A stretch of DNA of 8,658 nucleotides from contig JAEWWW010000151.1 of assembly GCA_023396215.1 (NCBI GenBank), positions 1 through 8,658 on the forward strand. Direction: 5' to 3'. The stretch comes from Bacillota bacterium (GTDB lineage Bacteria > Bacillota > Clostridia > Oscillospirales > Ruminococcaceae). Position numbers and translations under genes: made by a program. Numbering within the stretch: position 1 is the stretch's first letter; every line of letters starts with the position of its first letter. The notes beneath the pieces were generated by a model. It was given only the letters and a program-made list of their open reading frames with translations. It had not been told where the DNA came from and ran no database searches. Shown piece after piece: positions 1-6,024 of the stretch.

Positions 1-14
1 GGGGAGTACTCCCC
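1..14 (-). terminator. Palindrome downstream of phoR, possible terminator stem (cut by window edge)
   Basis: The first 14 bases, GGGGAGTACTCCCC, form a perfect palindrome about 27 bases after the phoR stop codon. On the minus strand it is preceded by further G residues, so a G-rich/C-rich stem could form just after the last gene of the operon. A T-tract, needed to call an intrinsic terminator, would lie before position 1 and cannot be seen. Position supports a terminator; sequence alone does not prove it. Confidence 0.3.
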
Positions 15-41
15 CGGCCCCGCTGTTTTATCGCAACCCGT

Positions 42-1745
42 TTAGAAGGTGACAAATATCTGGGTGCCCTGCCCCAGCTGGCTTTTGACCTCTATCTTGC
101 CCTGATAGGCCGAAACAATATGCTTGACGATGGAAAGCCCCAGCCCGGTGCCGCCCACCCCGCGGCTGCGGCCCTTATCCACCCGGTAAAACCGCTCAAA
201 GATGCGAATGGTATCCGCTTCGGGGATGCCGATGCCGGTATCGCTGACGCAGATGAGGGTGCTGCCCTTATCCTGCCCGAGGGTGATGGTCACCCGCCCG
301 CCCGGCAGGTTGTACTTGATGGCGTTTTCGGTCAGGTTGGTCAATAGCTGCTCCATATCCAACAGGTCGGCCACCACAAAGACCTCGCTGCCCTCCAAAT
401 GCAGGGTCACATCCTTCTGCTCGGCCTGTATCTGCAGGTCGCTGATAATCTCTCTGGCCACCTGCCAGAGAGAAAGCCGCTGCAGGTTTTTGGGCTTGCT
501 CTTTTCCTCGAGGGAGGATAGCCGCAGGATATCCGAAATCAGGTTGTCCATCCGGGCGGATTCGTTCTCGATTCTGCCCAGATAATCCTTGACCCGCTCG
601 GGGTCGGCCACAAGGCCGGAGCCCAGCAGCTCGGCGAAGCCCCGGATCGAGGTAACCGGGGTTTTCAGCTCGTGGGAGGCGTTGGCCACAAAGTCGCGGC
701 GCAGCTTTTCGGCCTTGCGGGTTTCGGTCACATCGGTGAAGATGATGATAACCCCCACCTCGAGCCACTGGGAATTCACCGGGTTGATAGACACCGAGAA
801 TATCTGCGACTGGGCGGGAAAAGGCAGGTCAAAGACGCTGGAGGTGCGGGTGGAGATACAGTTTTCCACGTTGCTGATAATCTCGCTGCGGTGGGTCAGG
901 TTGTACAGCGACTTGCCCTCAAGGGCGGCAGTTTCGCCCAGCAGAACGGTGGCCGAGTTGTTGCACAGCACGATGCGCATCCAGCCGTCCACCACCACAA
1001 CCCCCTGCCGCATGCTGTTGAGCAGAAAATGCAGCTTATCCCGCTCGCGCGAGAGCGAGGCAAGGCTGGACTCCAGCGAGTGGGAAAGGGAGTTGACGTT
1101 GGCGGTGAGCGGCCCGTACTCCTCGTAGGAGGGGGCGGGCAGGCGCTGGTCGTAGCTGCCCTCCTCAATGCGCTGGATGCCCGCGGCAATCTCCTCCACC
1201 GGGCGCAGCAGGGTGAGGGCCAGGCTCTTGGCCATACCAAGGGCCACCAGCAGCGAAACGGCCAGCCCCAGCAGCACGGCGGGCAGCTGGGAGTGCAGCA
1301 GCGATTGCAGCTGCCGGGCGGCTATCTGCATCCGCAGCACGGTGCCGTCGCCCCTGCGCAGCGCCACATACAGCATCTCCTGCCCCACTGTTCTCGAACG
1401 GCGGCTGGCCGAAGCCACGCCGTCCCGCAGGGCGGCGGCCACCTCGGGGCGGTTCAGGTGGTCCTCCATCTCGCCGGTGTCAAAGTGGGAGTCGCCCAGC
1501 ACCTGCCCGGTGGGAGCAATCACGGTGACGCGGTAGTTAAAATAAAGGTCGGAAAGCGCCTCAGCCAGCGCCTGCGGCTGCTGGGGCAGGCCTTCGAGGC
1601 GGTCGACCGACTGTAAAAGGGCTACCGCCTGCTCCACCTGCGCCACACGGGCGCTGCCCTGCAGCAGCACGGCGGTAATCACCGTCGAGATGCCCAGCGC
1701 CACGGCGCAAAGCAGCATCAACCGAAAAAAGATGGTTTTTTTCAT
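42..1745 (-). CDS. phoR: PhoR-type phosphate sensor histidine kinase
   Basis: A 567-residue membrane histidine kinase that should phosphorylate PhoP, encoded just upstream, when phosphate is scarce. Visible in order: TM helix 7-30; extracytoplasmic region about 31-150; second TM about 153-172; HAMP about 173-230; PAS about 235-342; then the kinase core. The H-box has His358 in SHELKTP, which also carries the HExxT phosphatase motif. The N-box is NLTENAIKYN at 470-479, G1 is DTGIGIP at 502-508, the F-box is FERFYRVD at 516-523 and G2 is GGTGLGLSI at 531-539. All catalytic motifs are intact and the length is normal for the Bacillus/Clostridium PhoR family. The ATG has an AGGAGG site (1750-1755) only 4 bases away, slightly tight. 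A 120-base structured spacer separates it from phoP, so kinase levels may be set separately from PhoP. The Pho assignment rests mainly on the neighbouring pst-phoU genes. Confidence 0.93.
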   Translation of the reverse strand: MKKTIFFRLMLLCAVALGISTVITAVLLQGSARVAQVEQAVALLQSVDRLEGLPQQPQALAEALSDLYFNYRVTVIAPTGQVLGDSHFDTGEMEDHLNRPEVAAALRDGVASASRRSRTVGQEMLYVALRRGDGTVLRMQIAARQLQSLLHSQLPAVLLGLAVSLLVALGMAKSLALTLLRPVEEIAAGIQRIEEGSYDQRLPAPSYEEYGPLTANVNSLSHSLESSLASLSRERDKLHFLLNSMRQGVVVVDGWMRIVLCNNSATVLLGETAALEGKSLYNLTHRSEIISNVENCISTRTSSVFDLPFPAQSQIFSVSINPVNSQWLEVGVIIIFTDVTETRKAEKLRRDFVANASHELKTPVTSIRGFAELLGSGLVADPERVKDYLGRIENESARMDNLISDILRLSSLEEKSKPKNLQRLSLWQVAREIISDLQIQAEQKDVTLHLEGSEVFVVADLLDMEQLLTNLTENAIKYNLPGGRVTITLGQDKGSTLICVSDTGIGIPEADTIRIFERFYRVDKGRSRGVGGTGLGLSIVKHIVSAYQGKIEVKSQLGQGTQIFVTF

Positions 1746-1801
1746 GAATCCTCCTGCTGTTCAGGGTGTGCTTCGCCACATAAAAAAGGCGATAGACTTC
1801 A

Positions 1802-1866
1802 CCCAAAACGCCCGGCAAGCGGGCCTTGAATGAAGCCTGTGGTTTTGGGCCTGCGGCCCGAAGGGC
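1802..1866 (-). repeat. Nested inverted repeats in the phoP-phoR spacer
   Basis: CCCAAAAC at 1802-1809 is the exact reverse complement of GTTTTGGG at 1842-1849. Nested inside is GCCCG/CGGGC (1810-1814 with 1820-1824, loop GCAAG), directly abutting the outer left arm. Next to the phoP stop are two mutually exclusive small hairpins: GGGCC/GGCCC (1847-1851 with 1855-1859) and GCCC/GGGC (1856-1859 with 1863-1866). No long T-run follows, so a strong intrinsic terminator is unlikely. The structure could attenuate, protect or be cut in the mRNA between phoP and phoR, or it may be an extragenic repeat. Confidence 0.5.
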
Positions 1867-2555
1867 TAAACCAGGGTATAGCCGATGCCGCGCACCGTTT
1901 TGATGTAGCTGGGCGCGTCGGCCTCGTCCCCCAGCTTTTGGCGCAGCGTTTTAATGTGCATATCCAGCGTGCGGCTTTCGCCGATATAATCATAGCCCCA
2001 AATGGTGTTCAGCAGCTCTTCGCGGGTGAGCACCCGGGTGGCGTTTTCCAACAAAAGCTTCAAAAGCTCAAACTCCTTGAGGGTCAGCTCCACCGGCTGG
2101 CCCGCCAGCGTCACCAGACGTTTGTCCAAATCCATCGCCAGCTCCTTGTGGGTCAGCTGGCTGGTGGCGTCACCGCCGTTTTCCTCCTTGCGGCGCAGCG
2201 CCGCCCGCACCCTCGCGGTCAGCTCCAGCACCCCGAAGGGCTTGGTGATATAGTCGTCGGCGCCGCTATCCAACCCGGTGACCTTATCGGCCTCGGAGGC
2301 CTTGGCGGTGAGCATCAGGATGGGGATGCCCTTGGTGTCGGGGCGGCGGCGCAGCAGCCGCCGGGTGGAGATGCCGTCCCCCCCGGGCAGCATGATATCC
2401 AGCAAAAAAAGGGCGGGCAGCGTTTTGCCGCAGGCCTCCAGCAGCTCTTCCGCGGTTTCAAAGCAACCGACCTCATAAGAGAAGCTTTCCAGCGTGCAGC
2501 GCAGCAGCTCGCGGATATTGGCGTCGTCCTCGGTAACATAAATCAAACTGCTCAT
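1866..2555 (-). CDS. phoP: PhoP/PhoB-type response regulator (OmpR family)
   Basis: A 229-residue transcription factor with an N-terminal receiver domain and a C-terminal winged helix. The receiver shows the acidic pair Asp10/Asp11, phosphoacceptor Asp53 in LLDIMLPG, Thr83 in MLTAK and Lys105 in TKPF. The DNA-binding domain runs from about 134 to 229, with the recognition-helix region SRTLDMHIKTLRQKL and the closing hairpin VRGIGYTLV. Once phosphorylated by PhoR it should bind Pho boxes such as that before pstS. Start choice: an in-frame GTG two codons upstream has its AAAGGA site only 2 bases away, whereas the ATG at 2553-2555 lies 8 bases from the same AAAGGA (2564-2569), so the ATG is preferred. 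It follows phoU by 39 bases and is probably cotranscribed with it. The family is certain; the Pho role comes from context. Confidence 0.93.
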   Translation of the reverse strand: MSSLIYVTEDDANIRELLRCTLESFSYEVGCFETAEELLEACGKTLPALFLLDIMLPGGDGISTRRLLRRRPDTKGIPILMLTAKASEADKVTGLDSGADDYITKPFGVLELTARVRAALRRKEENGGDATSQLTHKELAMDLDKRLVTLAGQPVELTLKEFELLKLLLENATRVLTREELLNTIWGYDYIGESRTLDMHIKTLRQKLGDEADAPSYIKTVRGIGYTLV

Positions 2556-2594
2556 CGGCACGTTCCTTTCTTTTTGATGCGAGGGGGCCGGGCG

Positions 2595-3254
2595 CTACAA
2601 CAGCTTCGACTTTTTGTGGATGCCGGTCTGGTAAAACTCCACCCATTCGCAGATGTTTTCAGCGTGGTCGCCGATGCGCTCGAGGTATTTGGCAATCATC
2701 ATGGTATCCAGCGCCTGGTCGATGTTGCTGTCGGGCTGCTGCAGGGTGGCAATCAGCTCGTGCTTAACCACGTCGAACAGCGCGTCCACCTGATCGTCCA
2801 TGTCGGCAATCTGCCGGGCCAGCTCCAAATCCTTCTTTACAAAGGCGTCGATGCTGCCGGTCACCATACTGATAGCAATCTGGGCCATCTGGGGGATATG
2901 CTGGGCCATGTTTTCGATGCCCGAGCCGTTAAAGCGCAGGGCGATGGCGGCGATATCGGCGGCCTGGTCGCCGATGCGCTCCATGTCGGTCACCATCTTC
3001 ATGGCGGTAGAGATCGCCCGCAGGTCTTTTGCCACCGGCTGCTGGCGCAGCATCAGCCGCAGGCAGCGGCTTTCGATGGTGCGCTCCATCTCGTCCACCA
3101 GATTATCCCCGGCAGAAATCTCCTCTGCCAGATGGCGGTATGCGGGGTCAAGGGCCTGTATCGATTTTTCAATGGCTGACTCAATGAGCGAGCCCATTTT
3201 AATCAGGTCGCTGTTGAGCAGCTCAAGCTCGTTATCAAAGTGACTTCTGGCCAT
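2595..3254 (-). CDS. phoU: PhoU phosphate signalling regulator
   Basis: A 219-residue all-helical cytoplasmic protein of normal PhoU length. It has the two-fold internal repeat of the family: the metal-binding-type motif MERIGD at 91-96 (followed by QAADI) and LERIGD at 191-196 (followed by HAENI), exactly 100 residues apart. PhoU proteins link Pst transporter activity to PhoR and keep the kinase off when phosphate is plentiful; they are also known to restrain Pst uptake. The ATG is preceded by AGAGGT (3261-3266) with 6-base spacing. It sits between pstB and phoP, the standard clostridial arrangement, but is separated from pstB by 98 bases holding hairpins and a possible promoter, so phoU-phoP-phoR could also be expressed apart from pst. 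Confidence 0.95.
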   Translation of the reverse strand: MARSHFDNELELLNSDLIKMGSLIESAIEKSIQALDPAYRHLAEEISAGDNLVDEMERTIESRCLRLMLRQQPVAKDLRAISTAMKMVTDMERIGDQAADIAAIALRFNGSGIENMAQHIPQMAQIAISMVTGSIDAFVKKDLELARQIADMDDQVDALFDVVKHELIATLQQPDSNIDQALDTMMIAKYLERIGDHAENICEWVEFYQTGIHKKSKLL

Positions 3255-3275
3255 AGTAACACCTCTTTATTATTC

Positions 3276-3304
3276 ATACTACTATTTTGGCAGGCCGGTG
3301 TAAA
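3276..3304 (-). promoter_or_regulatory. Candidate internal sigma-A promoter for phoU-phoP-phoR
   Basis: On the minus strand a -35-like TTTACA (3299-3304, 5 of 6 matches to TTGACA) is followed after 17 bases by a -10-like TAGTAT (3276-3281, 4 of 6 matches). Transcription would begin near 3269, just before the phoU ribosome site, giving a very short leader. Such a promoter would supply basal PhoU, PhoP and PhoR when the pstS promoter is off. Prediction by eye only. Confidence 0.4.
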
Positions 3305-3323
3305 GGGGTCAGGCCCGGTTGCA

Positions 3324-3350
3324 GCGGCTTTGCCGCCCCGCTGCTGCGGG
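3324..3350 (-). other. Two adjacent hairpins after pstB
   Basis: Two perfect 5-bp stems lie back to back just downstream of the pstB stop: CCCGC/GCGGG (3337-3341 with 3346-3350) and GCGGC/GCCGC (3324-3328 with 3332-3336, 3-base loop). No T-tract follows on the minus strand, so they look more like an mRNA 3' stabiliser or processing site at the transporter/regulator boundary than an intrinsic terminator. Confidence 0.45.
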
Positions 3351-3352
3351 CA

Positions 3353-4105
3353 TTATCCAAACCGCCCGGTGATGTACTCCTCGGTTTTGGGGTTTTGCGG
3401 GCTGGAGAAGATGCGCTCGGTGGCGTCCCACTCAATGACCTCGCCCAGCAGAAAGAAGGCGGTGTAATCCGAGATTCTGGCTGCCTGCTGCATGTTGTGG
3501 GTCACGATAACCACCGTGTATTTTTCCTTCAGCTCATCCATCAGATCCTCCACCTTGGAGGTGGAGATGGGGTCGAGGGCCGAGGTGGGCTCGTCCATCA
3601 GAATGGTTTCGGGCTCTATGGCCAGCGCGCGGGCGATGCACAGCCGCTGCTGCTGCCCGCCCGAAAGCCCCAGCGCCGACCGCTTCAGGCGGTCCTTTAC
3701 CTCGTCCCAGATGACAGCACCCCGCAGCGAGCGCTCCACAACCTCATCAAGCTGGGCCTTGCGGCGGATTCCGTGGGTGCGGGGGCCGTAGGCGATGTTG
3801 TCGTAGATAGACATGGGGAAGGGATTGGGCTTCTGAAAGACCATCCCCACCCGCTTGCGCAGGGCGGTGATATCCACATCCTGATAGATGTTGCGCCCGT
3901 CCAGCAAAATCTCCCCCTCAATGCGGCAGCCCTCCACCAAATCGTTCATGCGGTTGAGGCATTTGAGCAGGGTGGATTTGCCGCAGCCCGACGGCCCAAT
4001 CAGGGCGGTAATCTGGTTGCGGGCAATGCTGAGGTTGATATTTTTAAGCGCCTGAAAGTCGCCGTAGTAAAGGTTCAGGTTTTTAATCTCAAAGTTGGTC
4101 TGCAT
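3353..4105 (-). CDS. pstB: Phosphate ABC transporter ATPase PstB
   Basis: A 250-residue ATPase that energises high-affinity phosphate import as a dimer bound to PstC and PstA. All nucleotide-binding motifs are present: Walker A GPSGCGKST (37-45), Q-loop Gln91 in VFQKPNPFPMSIYDNI (a PstB hallmark), signature LSGGQQQR (147-154), Walker B ILMDE (168-172), D-loop SALD (175-178) and switch His203. The length matches the family. Start choice: an ATG at 4124-4126 overlaps the pstA stop as ATGA but has no ribosome site, and an ATG at 4109-4111 lies too close to one. The ATG at 4103-4105 has GAGGGG (4113-4118) 7 bases upstream and begins MQTNFEIKNLNLYYG, as PstB proteins usually do. It follows pstA by 17 bases and is cotranscribed with it. 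Confidence 0.96.
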   Translation of the reverse strand: MQTNFEIKNLNLYYGDFQALKNINLSIARNQITALIGPSGCGKSTLLKCLNRMNDLVEGCRIEGEILLDGRNIYQDVDITALRKRVGMVFQKPNPFPMSIYDNIAYGPRTHGIRRKAQLDEVVERSLRGAVIWDEVKDRLKRSALGLSGGQQQRLCIARALAIEPETILMDEPTSALDPISTSKVEDLMDELKEKYTVVIVTHNMQQAARISDYTAFFLLGEVIEWDATERIFSSPQNPKTEEYITGRFG

Positions 4106-4122
4106 GGTCATACCCCTCAAAC

Positions 4123-4995
4123 TCATTTATTGGTTATCTTTTTTGCCAGCAGCGACGCGCACAGGTTGATAAGCAGCACGGTGACCAGCAGGATAACGGC
4201 GGTGGCATAGGCTTCGTTGATGCTCAGCCCCTCGCTGGAGAGGGCGTACATGTGTATCGCCAGCGTGCGCCCCGAGGCCATCAGATTTTCGGGTATCTTT
4301 GCCACCGTGCCCGCCGTGTAAATCAGGGCGGCGGTTTCGCCCACCACCCGGCCGATGGCTAAGATGACCCCGGCGAGGATACCGGGCATCGCCACCGGCA
4401 GCACGATGCGAAACACGGTGCGCAGCCGCCCGGCCCCAAGGCCGAAGCTGCCCTCCCGCAGGTTGTCGGGCACCGCCTTGAGCGCCTCCTCGGTGGAGCG
4501 TATCATCAGCGGCAGTATCATGATGGCAAGGGTGAAGCTGCCCGCCAGCAGCGAAAAACCCCACCGCAGGTAGGTAACAAAAAACATAAAGCCGAACAGG
4601 CCGTAGACAATCGAGGGGATGCCCGAAAGGGTTTCGGCGGTCAGGCGGATGTACTTCACCAGCCGGTTGCCCCGCTTGGCATACTCCACAAGATAAACGG
4701 CGCAGAAGATACCCAGCGGCCCCGCCAGCAGCAGCGCCAGCACCACGGTATAGACGGTGGTGATAATGGCGGGGAAGGCCGACAGGTTCTCGGAGCTGTA
4801 ATGCAGGGCGAACATCGAGGGGGTCAGGTAAGGCAGCCCCTTGACCAGAATATGCCCCACCAGAAAGAGCAGCACCGCCACCGTGAGCAGCGCCGCGCCC
4901 CACACCAGAAGCAGCATCACCAGCGAAAACGGGTTGGCCCGGTAGGTGCGCAGCCGGTCGGCAAGGGTCAGACGGTTGATACCGTTTTTTTTCAT
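4123..4995 (-). CDS. pstA: Phosphate ABC transporter permease PstA
   Basis: A 290-residue inner-membrane permease subunit that pairs with PstC to form the phosphate channel. About six hydrophobic helices are visible (about 25-48, 74-101, 125-143, 149-165, 203-226, 262-284). The PstA-typical ETLSGIPSIVYGLFGF (121-136) is present, and the EAA coupling loop that docks onto PstB spans about 170-200 (EALKAVPDNLREGSFGLGAG). VVGETAALIYTAG (217-229) is another strongly conserved stretch. The ATG overlaps the pstC stop codon as ATGA, indicating translational coupling; its own ribosome site (AGGGAG, 5007-5012) is a rather distant 11 bases away, consistent with reliance on coupling. Confidence 0.95.
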   Translation of the reverse strand: MKKNGINRLTLADRLRTYRANPFSLVMLLLVWGAALLTVAVLLFLVGHILVKGLPYLTPSMFALHYSSENLSAFPAIITTVYTVVLALLLAGPLGIFCAVYLVEYAKRGNRLVKYIRLTAETLSGIPSIVYGLFGFMFFVTYLRWGFSLLAGSFTLAIMILPLMIRSTEEALKAVPDNLREGSFGLGAGRLRTVFRIVLPVAMPGILAGVILAIGRVVGETAALIYTAGTVAKIPENLMASGRTLAIHMYALSSEGLSINEAYATAVILLVTVLLINLCASLLAKKITNK

Positions 4996-5870
4996 CGTGA
5001 GCGTTGCTCCCTTCTGTTTTGTAAAATAGAGAATGCGGTATTGATAATCAGGATAAAGACAAAGAGCACAACCCCGGTGGCCAGCAGCGCCTCGCGGTGC
5101 AGGTCGGCGGAGTAACCCATCTCCAGCACAATGTTGGCGGTCAGGGTGCGGATGCCCTTGAGAAAGTTGGTGGTGATGCGCGGCTGGTTGCCCGCCACCA
5201 TGATGACCGCCATTGTTTCGCCGATGGCGCGGCCCACCCCCAGCACCACCGAGGCGAATACCCCCGATTTCGCCGCCGGCAGCAGCACGGTGAACACCGC
5301 CCGCTCGTGGGTGGCTCCCAGCGCCAGCGCCCCTTCGTAGTAAAGCTGGGGCACCGCCCGGATAGCCGATTCGCTGATGTTAATCACGGTGGGCAGTATC
5401 ATAATGCCCAGCAGGATAGAGGCGGTCAGGATGCTTTTGCCGGTGCCTCCGGCAAGCTGCCGCACCAGCGGCACGATGACCACCATACCGAAAAAGCCGT
5501 ATACAATCGAGGGAATGCCCGCCAGCAGGTTAACCACCGGCTTGATAAAGGCATAAAGGCGGCGGTTGCAGAATCGGGCCATAAACACGGCGGTCAGCAG
5601 CCCGATGGGGATGCCCACCAGCACCGACCCGGCGGTGATATAGACGCTGCCCACAATCATGGGCAGGATGCCGAAATCCGGCACCTCCCGCACCGGGTTC
5701 CACTCGGTGCCGCCAAGGAAGTTAAACAGTCCTATCTTGCCGATGGCGGGCAGGCCGCCTGCAAACATAAAGACGCAGATGAGCAGCACCGCGATGATGG
5801 AGGCCAGGGCGCTGAGCAGAAAGACAACCTCCATGCAGCGCTCCAGCAGTTGCTTCGATTTGTAGTTCAT
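4992..5870 (-). CDS. pstC: Phosphate ABC transporter permease PstC
   Basis: A 292-residue membrane permease subunit, partner of PstA. An N-terminal TM helix (about 14-37) is followed by an extracytoplasmic stretch with the PstC-typical FLGGTEWNPV (51-60), then further helices. GIPSIVYGFFGM (118-129) and the EAA coupling loop (about 167-203, ESAIRAVPQLYYEGALALGAT) mark it as a Pst permease; GRAIGETMAVIMVAGN (213-228) separates PstC from PstA. The start has a GAGG site 7 bases upstream. A 154-base spacer packed with RNA hairpins separates it from pstS, so PstC output is likely lower than that of the binding protein. Its stop overlaps the pstA start. Confidence 0.95.
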   Translation of the reverse strand: MNYKSKQLLERCMEVVFLLSALASIIAVLLICVFMFAGGLPAIGKIGLFNFLGGTEWNPVREVPDFGILPMIVGSVYITAGSVLVGIPIGLLTAVFMARFCNRRLYAFIKPVVNLLAGIPSIVYGFFGMVVIVPLVRQLAGGTGKSILTASILLGIMILPTVINISESAIRAVPQLYYEGALALGATHERAVFTVLLPAAKSGVFASVVLGVGRAIGETMAVIMVAGNQPRITTNFLKGIRTLTANIVLEMGYSADLHREALLATGVVLFVFILIINTAFSILQNRREQRSR

Positions 5871-5873
5871 TTG

Positions 5874-5915
5874 TTACCTCGCTTGTCCGGGGGGCGGTGC
5901 GCCACCCCTTGGCAT
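5874..5915 (-). CDS. Candidate 13-codon leader peptide upstream of pstC (very tentative)
   Basis: A tiny frame, MPRGGAPPPGQAR, begins with an ATG 4 bases after a GCGAGG site and ends with TAA, only three bases before the pstC ATG; its last codons contain the pstC ribosome site. The Pro-Pro-Pro-Gly run is the kind of sequence that slows ribosomes unless EF-P helps. If translated, it would couple ribosome traffic to pstC initiation. A frame this short can easily arise by chance, and nothing beyond position and ribosome site supports it. Confidence 0.15.
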   Translation of the reverse strand: MPRGGAPPPGQAR

Positions 5916-6011
5916 TTATCCTCGCCCATTGCGGGCTCCAAACGGCCCCAAGGGACGGCATACGCCATCCCTGAGCCCAAAAGCCTATGTCATGCTCCGG
6001 CATGTTTTGGG
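5896..6011 (-). other. Hairpin array in the pstS-pstC spacer
   Basis: Several stems lie in series. (1) CCCAAAA (5976-5982) with TTTTGGG (6005-6011), enclosing CATGC/GCATG (5991-5995 with 6000-6004, 4-base loop). (2) 5951-5972, nine pairs with a 4-base loop; its one plus-strand mismatch (C/A) becomes a U-G wobble in minus-strand RNA. (3) GCCC/GGGC (5924-5927 with 5933-5936). (4) GGTG/CACC (5896-5899 with 5903-5906). GGGCTC (5933-5938) can also pair with GAGCCC (5973-5978), competing with stems 1 and 3. No T-tract follows, so mRNA processing or protection of the pstS 3' end fits better than strict termination. In Bacillus the pst transcript is known to be processed so that pstS RNA exceeds the rest. 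Confidence 0.6.
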
Positions 6012-6024
6012 ATATCTATTACCC

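Noticed and set aside
1830..3179. 449-codon open frame on the plus strand opposite phoP and phoU
   Set aside because: It is antisense to two clearly homologous genes, is rich in His/Gln/Gly as GC-rich antisense frames are, and has no recognisable domain.
4106..4126. pstB start at the ATG overlapping the pstA stop
   Set aside because: The ATGA overlap is attractive, but there is no ribosome site before it; the ATG at 4103-4105 has GAGGGG at 7 bases and the usual PstB N-terminus.
3287..4210. 307-codon plus-strand frame opposite pstB
   Set aside because: Antisense shadow of pstB, which has every ATPase motif; no domain is seen in the shadow.
5951..6011. Intrinsic terminator between pstS and pstC
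   Set aside because: The stems are good but no T-run follows on the minus strand, and pstC has no clear promoter of its own, so full termination is unlikely.
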